Source of the DNA: Oscillospiraceae bacterium
GTDB lineage: Bacteria; Bacillota; Clostridia; Oscillospirales; Ruminococcaceae
Length of the DNA: 64,000 bases
Assembly (NCBI GenBank): GCA_017550285.1
Contig: JAFZPP010000046.1
Location: forward strand, 44,444-108,443
Direction: 5' to 3'
The notes below the pieces were generated by a model. That model made no database searches and was not told the origin of the DNA. It saw nothing but the letters and a program-made list of their open reading frames with translations. Positions 55,243 to 63,366 of the stretch are shown here, in pieces (the first letter of the stretch is position 1; each line of letters opens with the position of its first letter). The translations under genes and the position numbers were made by a program.

Positions 55243-55794
55243 ATGAAATGGCTGATTGCTTCCGATATCCACGGCTCTGCGTATTATTGCAGGCAACTGA
55301 TAAAGCAATATGAGGCGGAGCAGGCAGACCGTCTGCTGCTGCTCGGCGATCTGCTCTATCACGGTCCGCGCAATGATCTCCCGAAGGACTATGCGCCCAA
55401 AGAGGTCATTGACATGCTCAATCCGTTGGCGGCGGATATTCTCTGCGTCCGCGGAAACTGTGAGGCGGAGGTCGATCAGATGGTGCTGCAATTCCCCGTG
55501 CTCGCAGACTATGCGCTGCTCTCCGAGGGATGCCGCCTGATCTTTGCGACCCACGGGCATGTCTGGAACGCCTCAAACCTGCCGCCCCTGCACAGCGGCG
55601 ACATTCTGCTGCACGGGCATACGCATGTGCCGGTCTGTCAGCCCTGCGGCAATGCGGGTCAGTTCATGCTCATGAACCCCGGCTCCGTTTCCATTCCGAA
55701 GAACAATTCGCCGCATAGCTTTATGGTACTCGAAAACGGCGTATTCACATGGAAAACACTGGACGGAGAGCCCTATCAGGAATATCGGATATAA
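55243..55794 (+). CDS. Phosphodiesterase, YfcE/MJ0936 type
   Basis: A 183-residue metallophosphoesterase with ASDIHGSAYYCRQ, LLGDLLYHGPRN, RGNCEAEVD, TFATHGHVW-like (FATHGHVWN) and LHGHTHVPV. These are the dinuclear metal sites. Relatives hydrolyse phosphodiesters. GGAG precedes the ATG. Confidence 0.92.
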   Translation: MKWLIASDIHGSAYYCRQLIKQYEAEQADRLLLLGDLLYHGPRNDLPKDYAPKEVIDMLNPLAADILCVRGNCEAEVDQMVLQFPVLADYALLSEGCRLIFATHGHVWNASNLPPLHSGDILLHGHTHVPVCQPCGNAGQFMLMNPGSVSIPKNNSPHSFMVLENGVFTWKTLDGEPYQEYRI

Positions 55795-55795
55795 C

Positions 55796-55836
55796 AAAAA
55801 GCAGGCGCACGGCATGAACCGTGCACCTGCTTTTTT
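55796..55836. terminator. Bidirectional terminator
   Basis: AAAAAGCAGGCGCACGG (55796-55812) pairs with CCGTGCACCTGCTTTTT (55819-55835), one mismatch, with T- and A-runs on both sides. It serves the phosphodiesterase gene and the GH95 gene. Confidence 0.88.
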
Positions 55837-55845
55837 GTAATGCGG

Positions 55846-58800
55846 TTATTTGAGCAGTATGCCCTTGAGCAGTGACATATCTGCTGCGGTGATCTTCTTG
55901 TCGCCGTTGAGATCGGCTGCGCCTGCCTGCTCTGCGGTCAGTGCCTTCTTTGTCAGCAGATGATTCAGCAATGCGGTCACATCCGAGGCATCGGTCTTGC
56001 CGTCACCGGTAATATCGCCCGCTTTCATATCCGTTGTGAAGATGAAGCTGTCCACGTTCATCAGGAAACCGTCATCGCCCTCGAATACAAGATAGAGCGT
56101 ATGCGTACCGGATGCACCGGAAACGTCGCAGTCAAAGCTCCTGAACGTCGTCCAGCCCTCTGTGCCGGAGACATTGCATGTGCCGATCAGCTTGCCGGTC
56201 GGAGAATCCAGATGCAGCGCAATCTTGCCGCCCTCGGTCTCGCTGCCAGCCTTCACGGAGAAGCCCTGCGCACCGGCGCCGAAATCCATATTCTTGAATG
56301 CGATATAATCGCCGGACTGGATGTATCCGACATCTGCGGAGCCGTCATCCCGAATCTCCGTCTCGACGCCGCTCTGGCGGTCATAGGTTTCCGCCTCGAT
56401 TGTCTCATAGGGCGAGCGCGTTGCTTCCGGTTCGTCGGATTCGGCGTAGATTTCCAGCTTTTCGATCACGGCAGGATTCGTTTTGGTCGATGCCGTATTC
56501 AGCAGCACACGCGCATAGCGTGCTTCGGTCGATGCAAAATTGCGGCTGAACTGCTCCTGCGTCGTGCTCAGTGCCGTATCAGCGGTCTTCCATGTCTTGC
56601 CGTCGGTGCTGAGTTCCAGCCGGAAATCACGCGGATAATCGGTATTCGCATTCGTCATGCCGGAGAGCTTGACGCCCCAGCGGCTGACTTCGTAATTCTT
56701 GCCGAGATCGACTGTCAGCCACTTGTTCGCGCCGTCAGCAGCAGATGCCCATGTATCGGTGCTGCCGTTCTTGACATCGGAACCGGCGGTCTTTTTGTTC
56801 CATGCGACATTGCGCATTTCTGCCGAATCGGTCACACCCTCGAGCTCGAGTGCGCCGTTGAGCGTATAGGTCTTGCCCTTTTCCGTTTCAAAGCTGACCA
56901 GCTCGCCCTGATACGAAACCGTACAGGTATTGCCGGACTTGGAATAAATCTTTGCGCTGACGAGCTGTCCGTTCTTCCATTCCTGATCCACGGTGAAGCC
57001 GCCGCGTGCGCAGAGACCGTTTGCATGACCGGCAGACCACTGCGGAGGCAGCGCCGGAATCAGCTTGATGACATCGTCGTGGCTCTGGAGCAGCATCTCT
57101 GCAACGCCGGATGTGAAGCCGAAGTTGCCGTCGATCTGGAACGGCGGATGCGCATCCCAGAGATTGTCATAGAGTCTGCCGTAATTGTTGACCGGCGAGA
57201 CAAGCAGCTTGACGAGATTGTATGCGTGCGGACCGTCCTCCAGACGCGCCCAGCAGTTGAGCTTCCATGCCTCGGACCAGCCCGTGCCGTCGTCGCCTCT
57301 TGCATTCAGGCTGACTGCCGCTGCGGATGCGAGCGCCGGAGAAGTATCCTTCGAGATGAATCTGCCCGGGAACAGGCTGTACATATGCGAGATATGACGG
57401 TTCTTTTCGTTCTTTGCATCCCAGTCATATGCCCATTCCTGAATCTGACCCCAGCTTCCGATTGTATCGGGCTTTAAGAGGGTCAGGCGCTTTTGCAGCG
57501 TATCGCTGAATGCGGCATCCGTGCCGAGCGTATCAGCTGCCTCAATCACATCCGTGAACAGGCTGCGCGTCAGCGAGTTATCCATTGCGATGCCGTATGC
57601 ACAGGCTGCGCCCTGTCCGCCGCTGCCGCCGGGCGTATTGACCTCCGGCGAGGTGCTCGGGAATACGACATTGTAGGTATTGCCGTCGATCTTCGCCTGA
57701 CGGAGAATCTGCTCCAAGAAGTTTGCACTGCCCTTGATGACAGGATAAATTTCTTCCAGATATTCCTCGTCCTGATTGAAGCGGTATGCATCATAGAGCA
57801 TATCGGAAATCCATGCAGCACCCGTCGGCCACATGCCCCATGCGCCGTCAATCGGGCCGGTACGGTTCCAGAGGTCGGTGTTGTGGTGGACGACCCAGCC
57901 GTCCGATACGCCGTAGACTTCCTTTGCAGTCTGGCTGCCGTTTGCCTGAAGCCCCTTTGCCTTCTCGACGAACGGACGGAAGCACTCCTCCAGATTCGTT
58001 GTCATGGCGGGCCAGTAATTCATTTCATAATTGATGTTGGTTGTATACTTGCTGCCCCATGCAGGATCGCGGAATTTATTCCAGATGCCCTGCAAATTCA
58101 TCGGCTCGGAATCACGGGACGCCTCGATCATCATATATCTGCCGTACTGGAACAGCACCTCGCAAAGCTTCGGATCATTCGATCTGCCGAATTCGGAAAT
58201 GCGCTGCGGAATCGGCTTGGCATTGCTGCTGCCGTCGCCGCCGAGCTCGACATCCACACGGTTGAACAGCTCCTGATAATCCGCAAGATGCGCTTGCAGC
58301 AGATCGTCATAGGATTTGCCCGCTGCTGCTGCGAGATCCTTTGCGGCATTGCCCTTCTCATCGCCGTTGCAGGTTGCATAGTTGACGAAATTCGTGCGGA
58401 TTGTTGTCAGTACAAGTACGGAATCCGCGCCCTGAACCGACACCTTTCCGCCGCCTGCCGAGACCGTTCCGCCCTCCGGAATGACCTTTGTCCGCGTGGA
58501 GAAATACACCGCAGCGGTCATACCGTATTCGGAATCGTTGTGTCCGTTCATGACCAGCGTATCATTGCCGTCGGTCGAGACCTCAAACTGACCTTTCAGC
58601 GAGCAGTCATAGGATGCCGTCAGCGAAACACCGCCTGCCGATTCGCAGGAAATGCGCGTGACGATGACCTGATCCGGATAGCTGACAAAACTCTCGCGCT
58701 TGTATTTCTTGCCGCCTGCCGTATATGAGCAGCCTGCAATCGCCGTATTCATATCCAGATGCCGCTCATAATCGCCGACATTGGTATGTCCGGTATCAAT

Positions 58801-59262
58801 ATTCAGCGTGCCGACGGACTGATATTTCGCTTCGCCGCCGCCGATCATCTGCGCACCGATCGTACCGTCTGCACCCTTGTAATTGCCTGCAAGCATCTGC
58901 TGCCAGCAGTGCTCCATGGTATCGGACGAGACGCGCTTGTGATTGTTGCCGGGACTGCCGCTCCAGAATGTTGCTTCGTTCAGATCGAAGCGTTCTGTCG
59001 GGCAGTTGCCGTAGACCATGGCACCGAGTCTGCCGTTTCCGATCGGCAGCGCTTTGTAGTAGGATTCATCATTATCCCATGCGTTGCCGGAGAAATTGGT
59101 GCCTGCGGATGTGTTGTAGTGCAGAATCAGATCATCGTCTGAGGCTGCACTGACCGTCGGCGCCGTCAGACTGCTCTGCTCCGGCATGGCGCCGCTGAAT
59201 GCAGCGGATGCCAGCAGAACAGCGCAGACCGCCGCGCTGAACCTGTAGACATGTTTTTTCAT
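55846..59262 (-). CDS. Secreted GH95-family glycosidase with CBMs and dockerin
   Basis: A 1138-residue secreted enzyme. The signal peptide ends about residue 40. The GH95 N-terminal beta-domain and (alpha/alpha)6 catalytic domain run to about residue 760, with NINYEMNYW (Asn pair), IQEWAYDWD (catalytic Glu region) and HPPFQIDGNFG (catalytic Asp). A CBM32/F5-8C-like domain (LTVDLGKNYEVSRWG) and a CBM6-like domain (IEAETYDRQSG, VGYIQSGDYIAF) follow. The C-terminus is a dockerin with two Ca-binding repeats (DITGDGKTDASDV and DLNGDKKITAADM). It likely cleaves alpha-L-fucose, or alpha-L-galactose, from plant or host glycans and joins a cellulosome-like complex. Confidence 0.93.
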   Translation of the reverse strand: MKKHVYRFSAAVCAVLLASAAFSGAMPEQSSLTAPTVSAASDDDLILHYNTSAGTNFSGNAWDNDESYYKALPIGNGRLGAMVYGNCPTERFDLNEATFWSGSPGNNHKRVSSDTMEHCWQQMLAGNYKGADGTIGAQMIGGGEAKYQSVGTLNIDTGHTNVGDYERHLDMNTAIAGCSYTAGGKKYKRESFVSYPDQVIVTRISCESAGGVSLTASYDCSLKGQFEVSTDGNDTLVMNGHNDSEYGMTAAVYFSTRTKVIPEGGTVSAGGGKVSVQGADSVLVLTTIRTNFVNYATCNGDEKGNAAKDLAAAAGKSYDDLLQAHLADYQELFNRVDVELGGDGSSNAKPIPQRISEFGRSNDPKLCEVLFQYGRYMMIEASRDSEPMNLQGIWNKFRDPAWGSKYTTNINYEMNYWPAMTTNLEECFRPFVEKAKGLQANGSQTAKEVYGVSDGWVVHHNTDLWNRTGPIDGAWGMWPTGAAWISDMLYDAYRFNQDEEYLEEIYPVIKGSANFLEQILRQAKIDGNTYNVVFPSTSPEVNTPGGSGGQGAACAYGIAMDNSLTRSLFTDVIEAADTLGTDAAFSDTLQKRLTLLKPDTIGSWGQIQEWAYDWDAKNEKNRHISHMYSLFPGRFISKDTSPALASAAAVSLNARGDDGTGWSEAWKLNCWARLEDGPHAYNLVKLLVSPVNNYGRLYDNLWDAHPPFQIDGNFGFTSGVAEMLLQSHDDVIKLIPALPPQWSAGHANGLCARGGFTVDQEWKNGQLVSAKIYSKSGNTCTVSYQGELVSFETEKGKTYTLNGALELEGVTDSAEMRNVAWNKKTAGSDVKNGSTDTWASAADGANKWLTVDLGKNYEVSRWGVKLSGMTNANTDYPRDFRLELSTDGKTWKTADTALSTTQEQFSRNFASTEARYARVLLNTASTKTNPAVIEKLEIYAESDEPEATRSPYETIEAETYDRQSGVETEIRDDGSADVGYIQSGDYIAFKNMDFGAGAQGFSVKAGSETEGGKIALHLDSPTGKLIGTCNVSGTEGWTTFRSFDCDVSGASGTHTLYLVFEGDDGFLMNVDSFIFTTDMKAGDITGDGKTDASDVTALLNHLLTKKALTAEQAGAADLNGDKKITAADMSLLKGILLK

Positions 59263-59351
59263 TTGATTTACCCCCTGTGGTAAGTGGCAGCGTGTTTTTC
59301 CCTGATCCGGTATACACAGCTTCGGTATCCGGACCGTATCTGTATGTACTT

Positions 59352-59381
59352 ATTATAGCACAAGTCTGCGCACTATGTCAA
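59352..59381 (-). promoter_or_regulatory. Promoter of the GH95 gene
   Basis: TTGACA (59381-59376) and TATAAT (59357-59352) with an 18-base spacer on the minus strand. Confidence 0.85.
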
Positions 59382-59472
59382 TAGTCACAAAAAAAATATT
59401 ATTCTCGCACTATTTTTGGCAAGTTGACGCAAACATTTCGCAAGATAGTTTTAACTTTTATGATACAACTTT

Positions 59473-59565
59473 GCGGGCAGTGCCCGCATCCATTTTGCTC
59501 CGCCTTTCTTTGGTTTTATTTGCGGGACAGTTTATGTGTCAGTTCAATCGGGGCGGCTCTCCGCC
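59473..59565 (+). repeat. Intergenic repeat copy (GCGGGCAGTGCCCGC family)
   Basis: Starts with the perfect hairpin GCGGGCAGTGCCCGC and ends in TCAGTTCAATCGGGG. The same beginning and end, and the block CGCCTTTCTTT between, are seen at 37319-37412. Confidence 0.75.
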
Positions 59566-60022
59566 GCCGTTGTTTCTTACCCTCTCCTCTCCGGGACGCT
59601 CGTTTCTGAATTTACGCAATGATAAATTGTAAGAGCTGCGCCTCAAGGGGAAAAGAGAATCAGGAAATGGGGGCTCTGCACCGGCATAACGGTGCGGAAA
59701 AACCGAAAGGGGCAATGTGAGCTTTGCGAACTTCTCCCTGTCCTCTTTGGGTTGTTCCCTCGAACCCGCGCCCAGCGCCCAGCTAAATTTAACGTCGGAC
59801 TATATTGATATCCCAACTATCTCTTGAAGATATCTGCTTGTCTTTTTGCCGTGATACTGCGTTGGAAATCCTTGCCTTGCGTCAGCAAGGCTGCGGCTTT
59901 CTGCCTTGTCTCACGACAAAAATCCTGCGCATCTATTCTTCAAGATTTAATTGGTACATCAATAGTAAGAAAAAATGACTGAAACGATACAAAGCTAAAT
60001 ACTGATATGCCATATAAAATAC

Positions 60023-60058
60023 AATGCCCCTGAGCACCATAGTACGCTCAGGGGCATT
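60023..60058 (-). terminator. Terminator-like hairpin after the transporter-like gene
   Basis: AATGCCCCTGAGC (60023-60035) pairs with GCTCAGGGGCATT (60046-60058), with a T-rich stretch on the minus side. Confidence 0.7.
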
Positions 60059-60114
60059 ACTCCTTTATTGATATCTGACGGTTGTCCGTACCGCTGATAA
60101 GTTGTATACAGTGC

Positions 60115-60636
60115 TCAGAACATCAGATGCGGTCTGCGGTTTCTTACACGCTCCAATGCCGCCGCAACTGCCGCATAGACAAGCCCCGATCCGAGCGCCT
60201 GCAGCAGATTGCCCGGTACCGTCCCGATCAGCTGTGCCTGCCAGCCGCCGTACAGCAGCACTGCCGTCAGCCAGTAGCCGACAATCGAAATCAAACTGCA
60301 TACCAGCATCGCCGCAATGCGTCTGCCGTCTACCGGACGCTTTCCGCCGATCAGCGAAAACGTCAGCGCAAGCAGTCCCTTGATGATGAAGGTCGGCAGC
60401 GCATACATCGGATAGCCTGAGAGCAGGTCTGCCGTCATGCCGCCGACTGCCGATGCGCCCACTGCATACGGCATCGGCAGCAGCGCCGCCGCAAGATAAA
60501 TCACTGCATCGCCGCAGTGGATATAGCCGTTTCCGACAGGAATATGCAGCGTCGCCGTAAAAAGCGCCGTCAGCGCCGCAAACAGCCCTGCATAAACCAT
60601 ATTCAGCAGCTTTTCATTCTCCTGTTTTTTCTGCAT
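60115..60636 (-). CDS. Small multi-helix membrane protein (ECF S-component-like)
   Basis: A 173-residue protein with about five or six helices, and AGLFAALTALFTATLHIPVGNGYIHCGDAVIYLAAALLP in the first part, a pattern shared with ECF vitamin-transporter substrate-binding components. It overlaps the B6 kinase gene by 23 bases, so it might bring in a vitamin B6 form; that is inference. The chosen ATG has GGAGG eight bases upstream. Confidence 0.75.
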   Translation of the reverse strand: MQKKQENEKLLNMVYAGLFAALTALFTATLHIPVGNGYIHCGDAVIYLAAALLPMPYAVGASAVGGMTADLLSGYPMYALPTFIIKGLLALTFSLIGGKRPVDGRRIAAMLVCSLISIVGYWLTAVLLYGGWQAQLIGTVPGNLLQALGSGLVYAAVAAALERVRNRRPHLMF

Positions 60637-61465
60637 CGAACATTCCTCCAAGATGATTGAGATACGGCTCAAACAATATGCCCTCCGCCGCCGGTGTATT
60701 CTGCCGGAGCGTCCCCTGCGTGACCTCAGAGAGAAATGCGCCGGCTGTTTCAACAGCCTCCGGCAGCGCTCTGCCGCGCGCCAGTGCGCCGCAAAGCACC
60801 GATGCAAACAGATCGCCCGTTCCGGAAAACAGCGACTCTGTCCGGTGCACTGCCGTATAGACCGCTTTGCCGTCGAGATAGGTCAGATTGCCGATCTGGT
60901 TCTCCTGCACGATCCCCGTAATCACCGCGGCACCGCAGCCGAGCTGCATCAGCGACGCAGCAAGCGCCTCCGCCTCATAAAGTTGCAGACATTCGCCGCG
61001 GTATTCCGTGCCGGTCAGGATACATGCCTCCGTGATATTCGGCGTAATGACATCTGCCTCGGAAACCAGTTCGCGCACCGCATCACACAGCTCCGGCGTA
61101 TAGGTGCTGTAGCGTCTGCCTGCGTCGCCCATGACCGGATCAAGCAGGATCCGGCAGGCGGGATTCTTCTGCTTCTGCTTCTCAAAAAAGCGCCGGACAA
61201 TCCCGATCTGACCGAGCGAGCCGAGAAATCCCGCGAAAATCCAGTCAAAATCCAGATCGCTCCAGCTTTCAAAATAATTATCCAGTGTATCGGTTAAGTC
61301 CGTAAAGGTAAACTTCGGAAATCCGGTGTGCTTGGACAGCACGGCAGTCGGCGCAGGACATGCCTGCACACCCATGACCGACAGCACCGGTAGCACTGTC
61401 GTCAGAGAGCATCTGCCGAAACCGGAAAGATCATTGATACAGGCAACGCGCGGTACCGTTCGCAT
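60614..61465 (-). CDS. Pyridoxal/pyridoxamine kinase (PfkB-related)
   Basis: A 283-residue ribokinase-superfamily enzyme with CINDLSGFGRCSLTTVLPVLSVMG at the start, the LDPVMGD loop, ITPNITEA, and SGTGDLFASVLCG (anion hole GTGD with the catalytic Asp). It phosphorylates vitamin B6 forms to give pyridoxal phosphate. It is next to the transporter-like gene. Confidence 0.92.
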   Translation of the reverse strand: MRTVPRVACINDLSGFGRCSLTTVLPVLSVMGVQACPAPTAVLSKHTGFPKFTFTDLTDTLDNYFESWSDLDFDWIFAGFLGSLGQIGIVRRFFEKQKQKNPACRILLDPVMGDAGRRYSTYTPELCDAVRELVSEADVITPNITEACILTGTEYRGECLQLYEAEALAASLMQLGCGAAVITGIVQENQIGNLTYLDGKAVYTAVHRTESLFSGTGDLFASVLCGALARGRALPEAVETAGAFLSEVTQGTLRQNTPAAEGILFEPYLNHLGGMFDAEKTGE

Positions 61466-61533
61466 TGGCTGTCCTCCTTCGCTGTGTTACAACGTTTCGG
61501 ATGACGGGCGCTTTCCGCCCCTCCGCTACACGC

Positions 61534-61562
61534 ATTATACCACGATTCCCGCAGAATTGCAA
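61534..61562 (-). promoter_or_regulatory. Promoter of the B6 kinase and transporter-like genes
   Basis: TTGCAA (61562-61557) and TATAAT (61539-61534) with a 17-base spacer on the minus strand. Confidence 0.75.
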
Positions 61563-61755
61563 GAGGGATTCCGCATCCTGTTTTATCTGAACAGATGTCG
61601 GCGGCAAGGCTGCGATCTTCTGTACATCTCTGACAGCATGTACAATCTGCACAATCGGCACCGCAAGCTGTAATATATCTAAATATATATATTATATTAC
61701 ATCTTATTAAAATATTTGCGTTATTATTGAAATCACAGAATCTGCGCGGAAATCA

Positions 61756-61784
61756 TTGACCTTCATCTAAAAATATGTTATCAT
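61756..61784 (+). promoter_or_regulatory. Promoter of the small acidic peptide gene
   Basis: TTGACC (61756-61761) and TATCAT (61779-61784) with a 17-base spacer, 30 bases before the start codon. Confidence 0.6.
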
Positions 61785-61814
61785 TGCAAAAAGCATGAAA
61801 GGGGGGGAAACACC

Positions 61815-61982
61815 ATGATGAATCCGCTGAGAGAATTGCCGGTCATTCTGCCGGTCAAGCCGAGGCCGTCACATCCGGATGAGCCGCAGAAGGAAATCAA
61901 GCCTTACACCGTCCCGCTCCCGCGTGAGCTGCCGGATGAGCCGGATATTCCGCAGTCCGATCCGGATGAGCCGGAACCCTGA
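61815..61982 (+). CDS. Small proline- and acid-rich protein
   Basis: A 55-residue peptide, not hydrophobic, with repeated SHPDEP/DEPDIPQSDPDEPEP at its C-terminus and PVILPVKPRP at its N-terminus. A run of G (AAAGGGGGGGAAA) lies just upstream of the ATG. It has a promoter and a terminator (62039-62086), so it is probably expressed. No family known. Confidence 0.65.
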   Translation: MMNPLRELPVILPVKPRPSHPDEPQKEIKPYTVPLPRELPDEPDIPQSDPDEPEP

Positions 61983-62033
61983 ATGATGCCGGCAGTCAGG
62001 CACGCCTCGCCTGTTGTCCTTTTTCCGGCACAA

Positions 62034-62086
62034 AAACAAGTCAGCCGGTACGCATACACTGCATACCGGCTGACTGTTTCTTTTCC
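62034..62086 (+). terminator. Terminator of the small acidic peptide gene
   Basis: AGTCAGCCGGTA (62039-62050) and TACCGGCTGACT (62064-62075) form a 12-base stem, followed by GTTTCTTTT. Confidence 0.8.
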
Positions 62087-62154
62087 GCGTTCGCAGCCGG
62101 AGCTGCAAATCAGAGCATGCATTCGCCGAAACGGATCGCTTTCCATCATCTATA

Positions 62155-62183
62155 TTGACACGGAAGGCTTTTTATGCTATGAT
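62155..62183 (+). promoter_or_regulatory. Promoter of the Spo0A-C-like gene
   Basis: TTGACA (62155-62160) and TATGAT (62178-62183) with a 17-base spacer, 25 bases before the start codon. Confidence 0.8.
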
Positions 62184-62208
62184 AAAACTGGAAAGGACGG
62201 CAGCGTAT

Positions 62209-62532
62209 ATGAGCAACTTACAGCATTCGGACCGCATCCGGACGGTCTGCGAATTCCTGCGCGAAAACGGCATCCCGAAACAGTATCAGCCCCTGATGCT
62301 GGCTATCATCCTGACGCTTGCCGATGATCCGGACGGATCCTTTCGGCATGCCTGCCGCATCTATGCTGCGCAGAATCAGATTCCCGAGGAAACCGTGATG
62401 CAGTCCTGCAAACGCGCCGTATCCTTCGGCTGGGAAACCGCTGCATCGCCCGCCGCGCTGCTGTATGCCGAACACATGTCGCCGGAAGAATTCATCCGGC
62501 ACGCCGTTCATGCACTGAATGAAACGCAATAA
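62209..62532 (+). CDS. Stand-alone Spo0A C-terminal-like domain protein
   Basis: A 107-residue protein that resembles the DNA-binding C-terminal domain of Spo0A: FLRENGIPKQYQPLMLAI, then LADDPDGSFRHACRIYAAQNQIPEETVMQSCKRAVSFGWE. There is no receiver domain. It may bind DNA or be a truncated relative. AAAGGAC precedes the ATG. Confidence 0.6.
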   Translation: MSNLQHSDRIRTVCEFLRENGIPKQYQPLMLAIILTLADDPDGSFRHACRIYAAQNQIPEETVMQSCKRAVSFGWETAASPAALLYAEHMSPEEFIRHAVHALNETQ

Positions 62533-62609
62533 CCGGACACCGGCAGAGTTTTCACACCTCTGCCGGTATCTTTTTTCCGCTCTGCGGCGCATACCGGCGG
62601 ACGGTTTCT

Positions 62610-63176
62610 TTACCGTGTCCGCGGTCGGGGCTGCGGACGGCGCATCGGATCAAACGATACATTCGTCGCATACGGATTGTTCGGATCCTGTGCATATTTT
62701 GCAAGCTGATCCTGAATCAGACGCAGACTCTCGCCGAAGCGCTGATAGTGCACAATCTCACGCTCACGCAGAAACCGGATTACATCGCGTACATCCGGAT
62801 CATCCGCAAGACGCAGAATGTTATCATAGGTGGTGCGCGCTTTCTGCTCTGCCGCGAGGTCTTCGTGCAGGTCCGTGATCGCATCGCCCGTGGACTGGAA
62901 TGTCGCTGCCGAAAACGGAACGCCCGATGCCGAGACCGGATAAATGCCCGCCGTATGATCGACAAAATAATCCGCAAAGCCCTGCGCTTCCAGCTGCTCC
63001 GGCGTCAGATCCTTCGTCAGCTGATAAATCAGCGCGGAGACAATCTCCATATGGCTGAGCTCCTCCGTGCCGATGTCCGTCAGAACTCCCTGCAATTCGC
63101 GCAACGGCATCGTATAGCGCTGGTTCAGATAGCGCATGGATGCGCCGAGCTCGCCGTCGGGTCCACCGAACAGCAA
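62610..63176 (-). pseudogene. CotJC-like manganese catalase, N-terminus missing
   Basis: The 188 codons seen match CotJC-type manganese catalases from GGPDGELGAS onward, with TDIGTEELSHMEI, HEDLAAEQKAR and REREIVHYQRFGE carrying the likely metal ligands (Glu, His). In the family, about 30 residues precede GGPDGEL; here they are replaced by an AT-rich sequence with no ATG and no ribosome site, and in-frame stops follow within 10 codons. A TTG at 63176 could start a shorter protein, but it has no support. The C-terminus ends in a Pro/Arg-rich RRPQPRPRTR. Confidence 0.75.
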
Positions 63177-63253
63177 AAAGATATATGTATCATGTTATCA
63201 TATATCGGCATAATATATTGTGATTTACAGCTGTAAAGCAGAAAAAAGACTAT

Positions 63254-63286
63254 ATATAGTGTTTTGTGCTCTTCAAAACACTATAT
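63254..63286. repeat. Inverted repeat upstream of the Panacea gene
   Basis: ATATAGTGTTTTG (63254-63266) and CAAAACACTATAT (63274-63286) are 13-base arms around a seven-base loop. This could be an operator for the antitoxin-like gene. A TTGACA at 63294-63299 and TATAAT at 63307-63312 are too close together to be one promoter. Confidence 0.7.
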
Positions 63287-63366
63287 GATGCTATTGACAA
63301 TTATGATATAATGATATTAGAAGAGAGCGATAATAAAGAATTTTTTCTTTGAAAGGAGTGAAAACA

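Larger units (their letters stand above)
59263..60114. other. Long intergenic region with repeats
   Basis: About 850 bases with no supported gene. It holds the GH95 promoter, a repeat at 59473-59565 similar to 37319-37412, a short stretch at 59735-59780 similar to 29391-29436, and a terminator hairpin at 60023-60058. Confidence 0.7.
61466..61814. other. Intergenic region, AT-rich in its right part
   Basis: No gene is supported. It has the B6 kinase promoter at 61534-61562 and the promoter of the small plus-strand gene at 61756-61784. The 61670-61740 part is very AT-rich. Confidence 0.65.

Noticed and set aside
63254..63286. CRISPR repeat or terminator
   Set aside because: There is a single inverted repeat with no array, and no T-run in the sense of the preceding gene.
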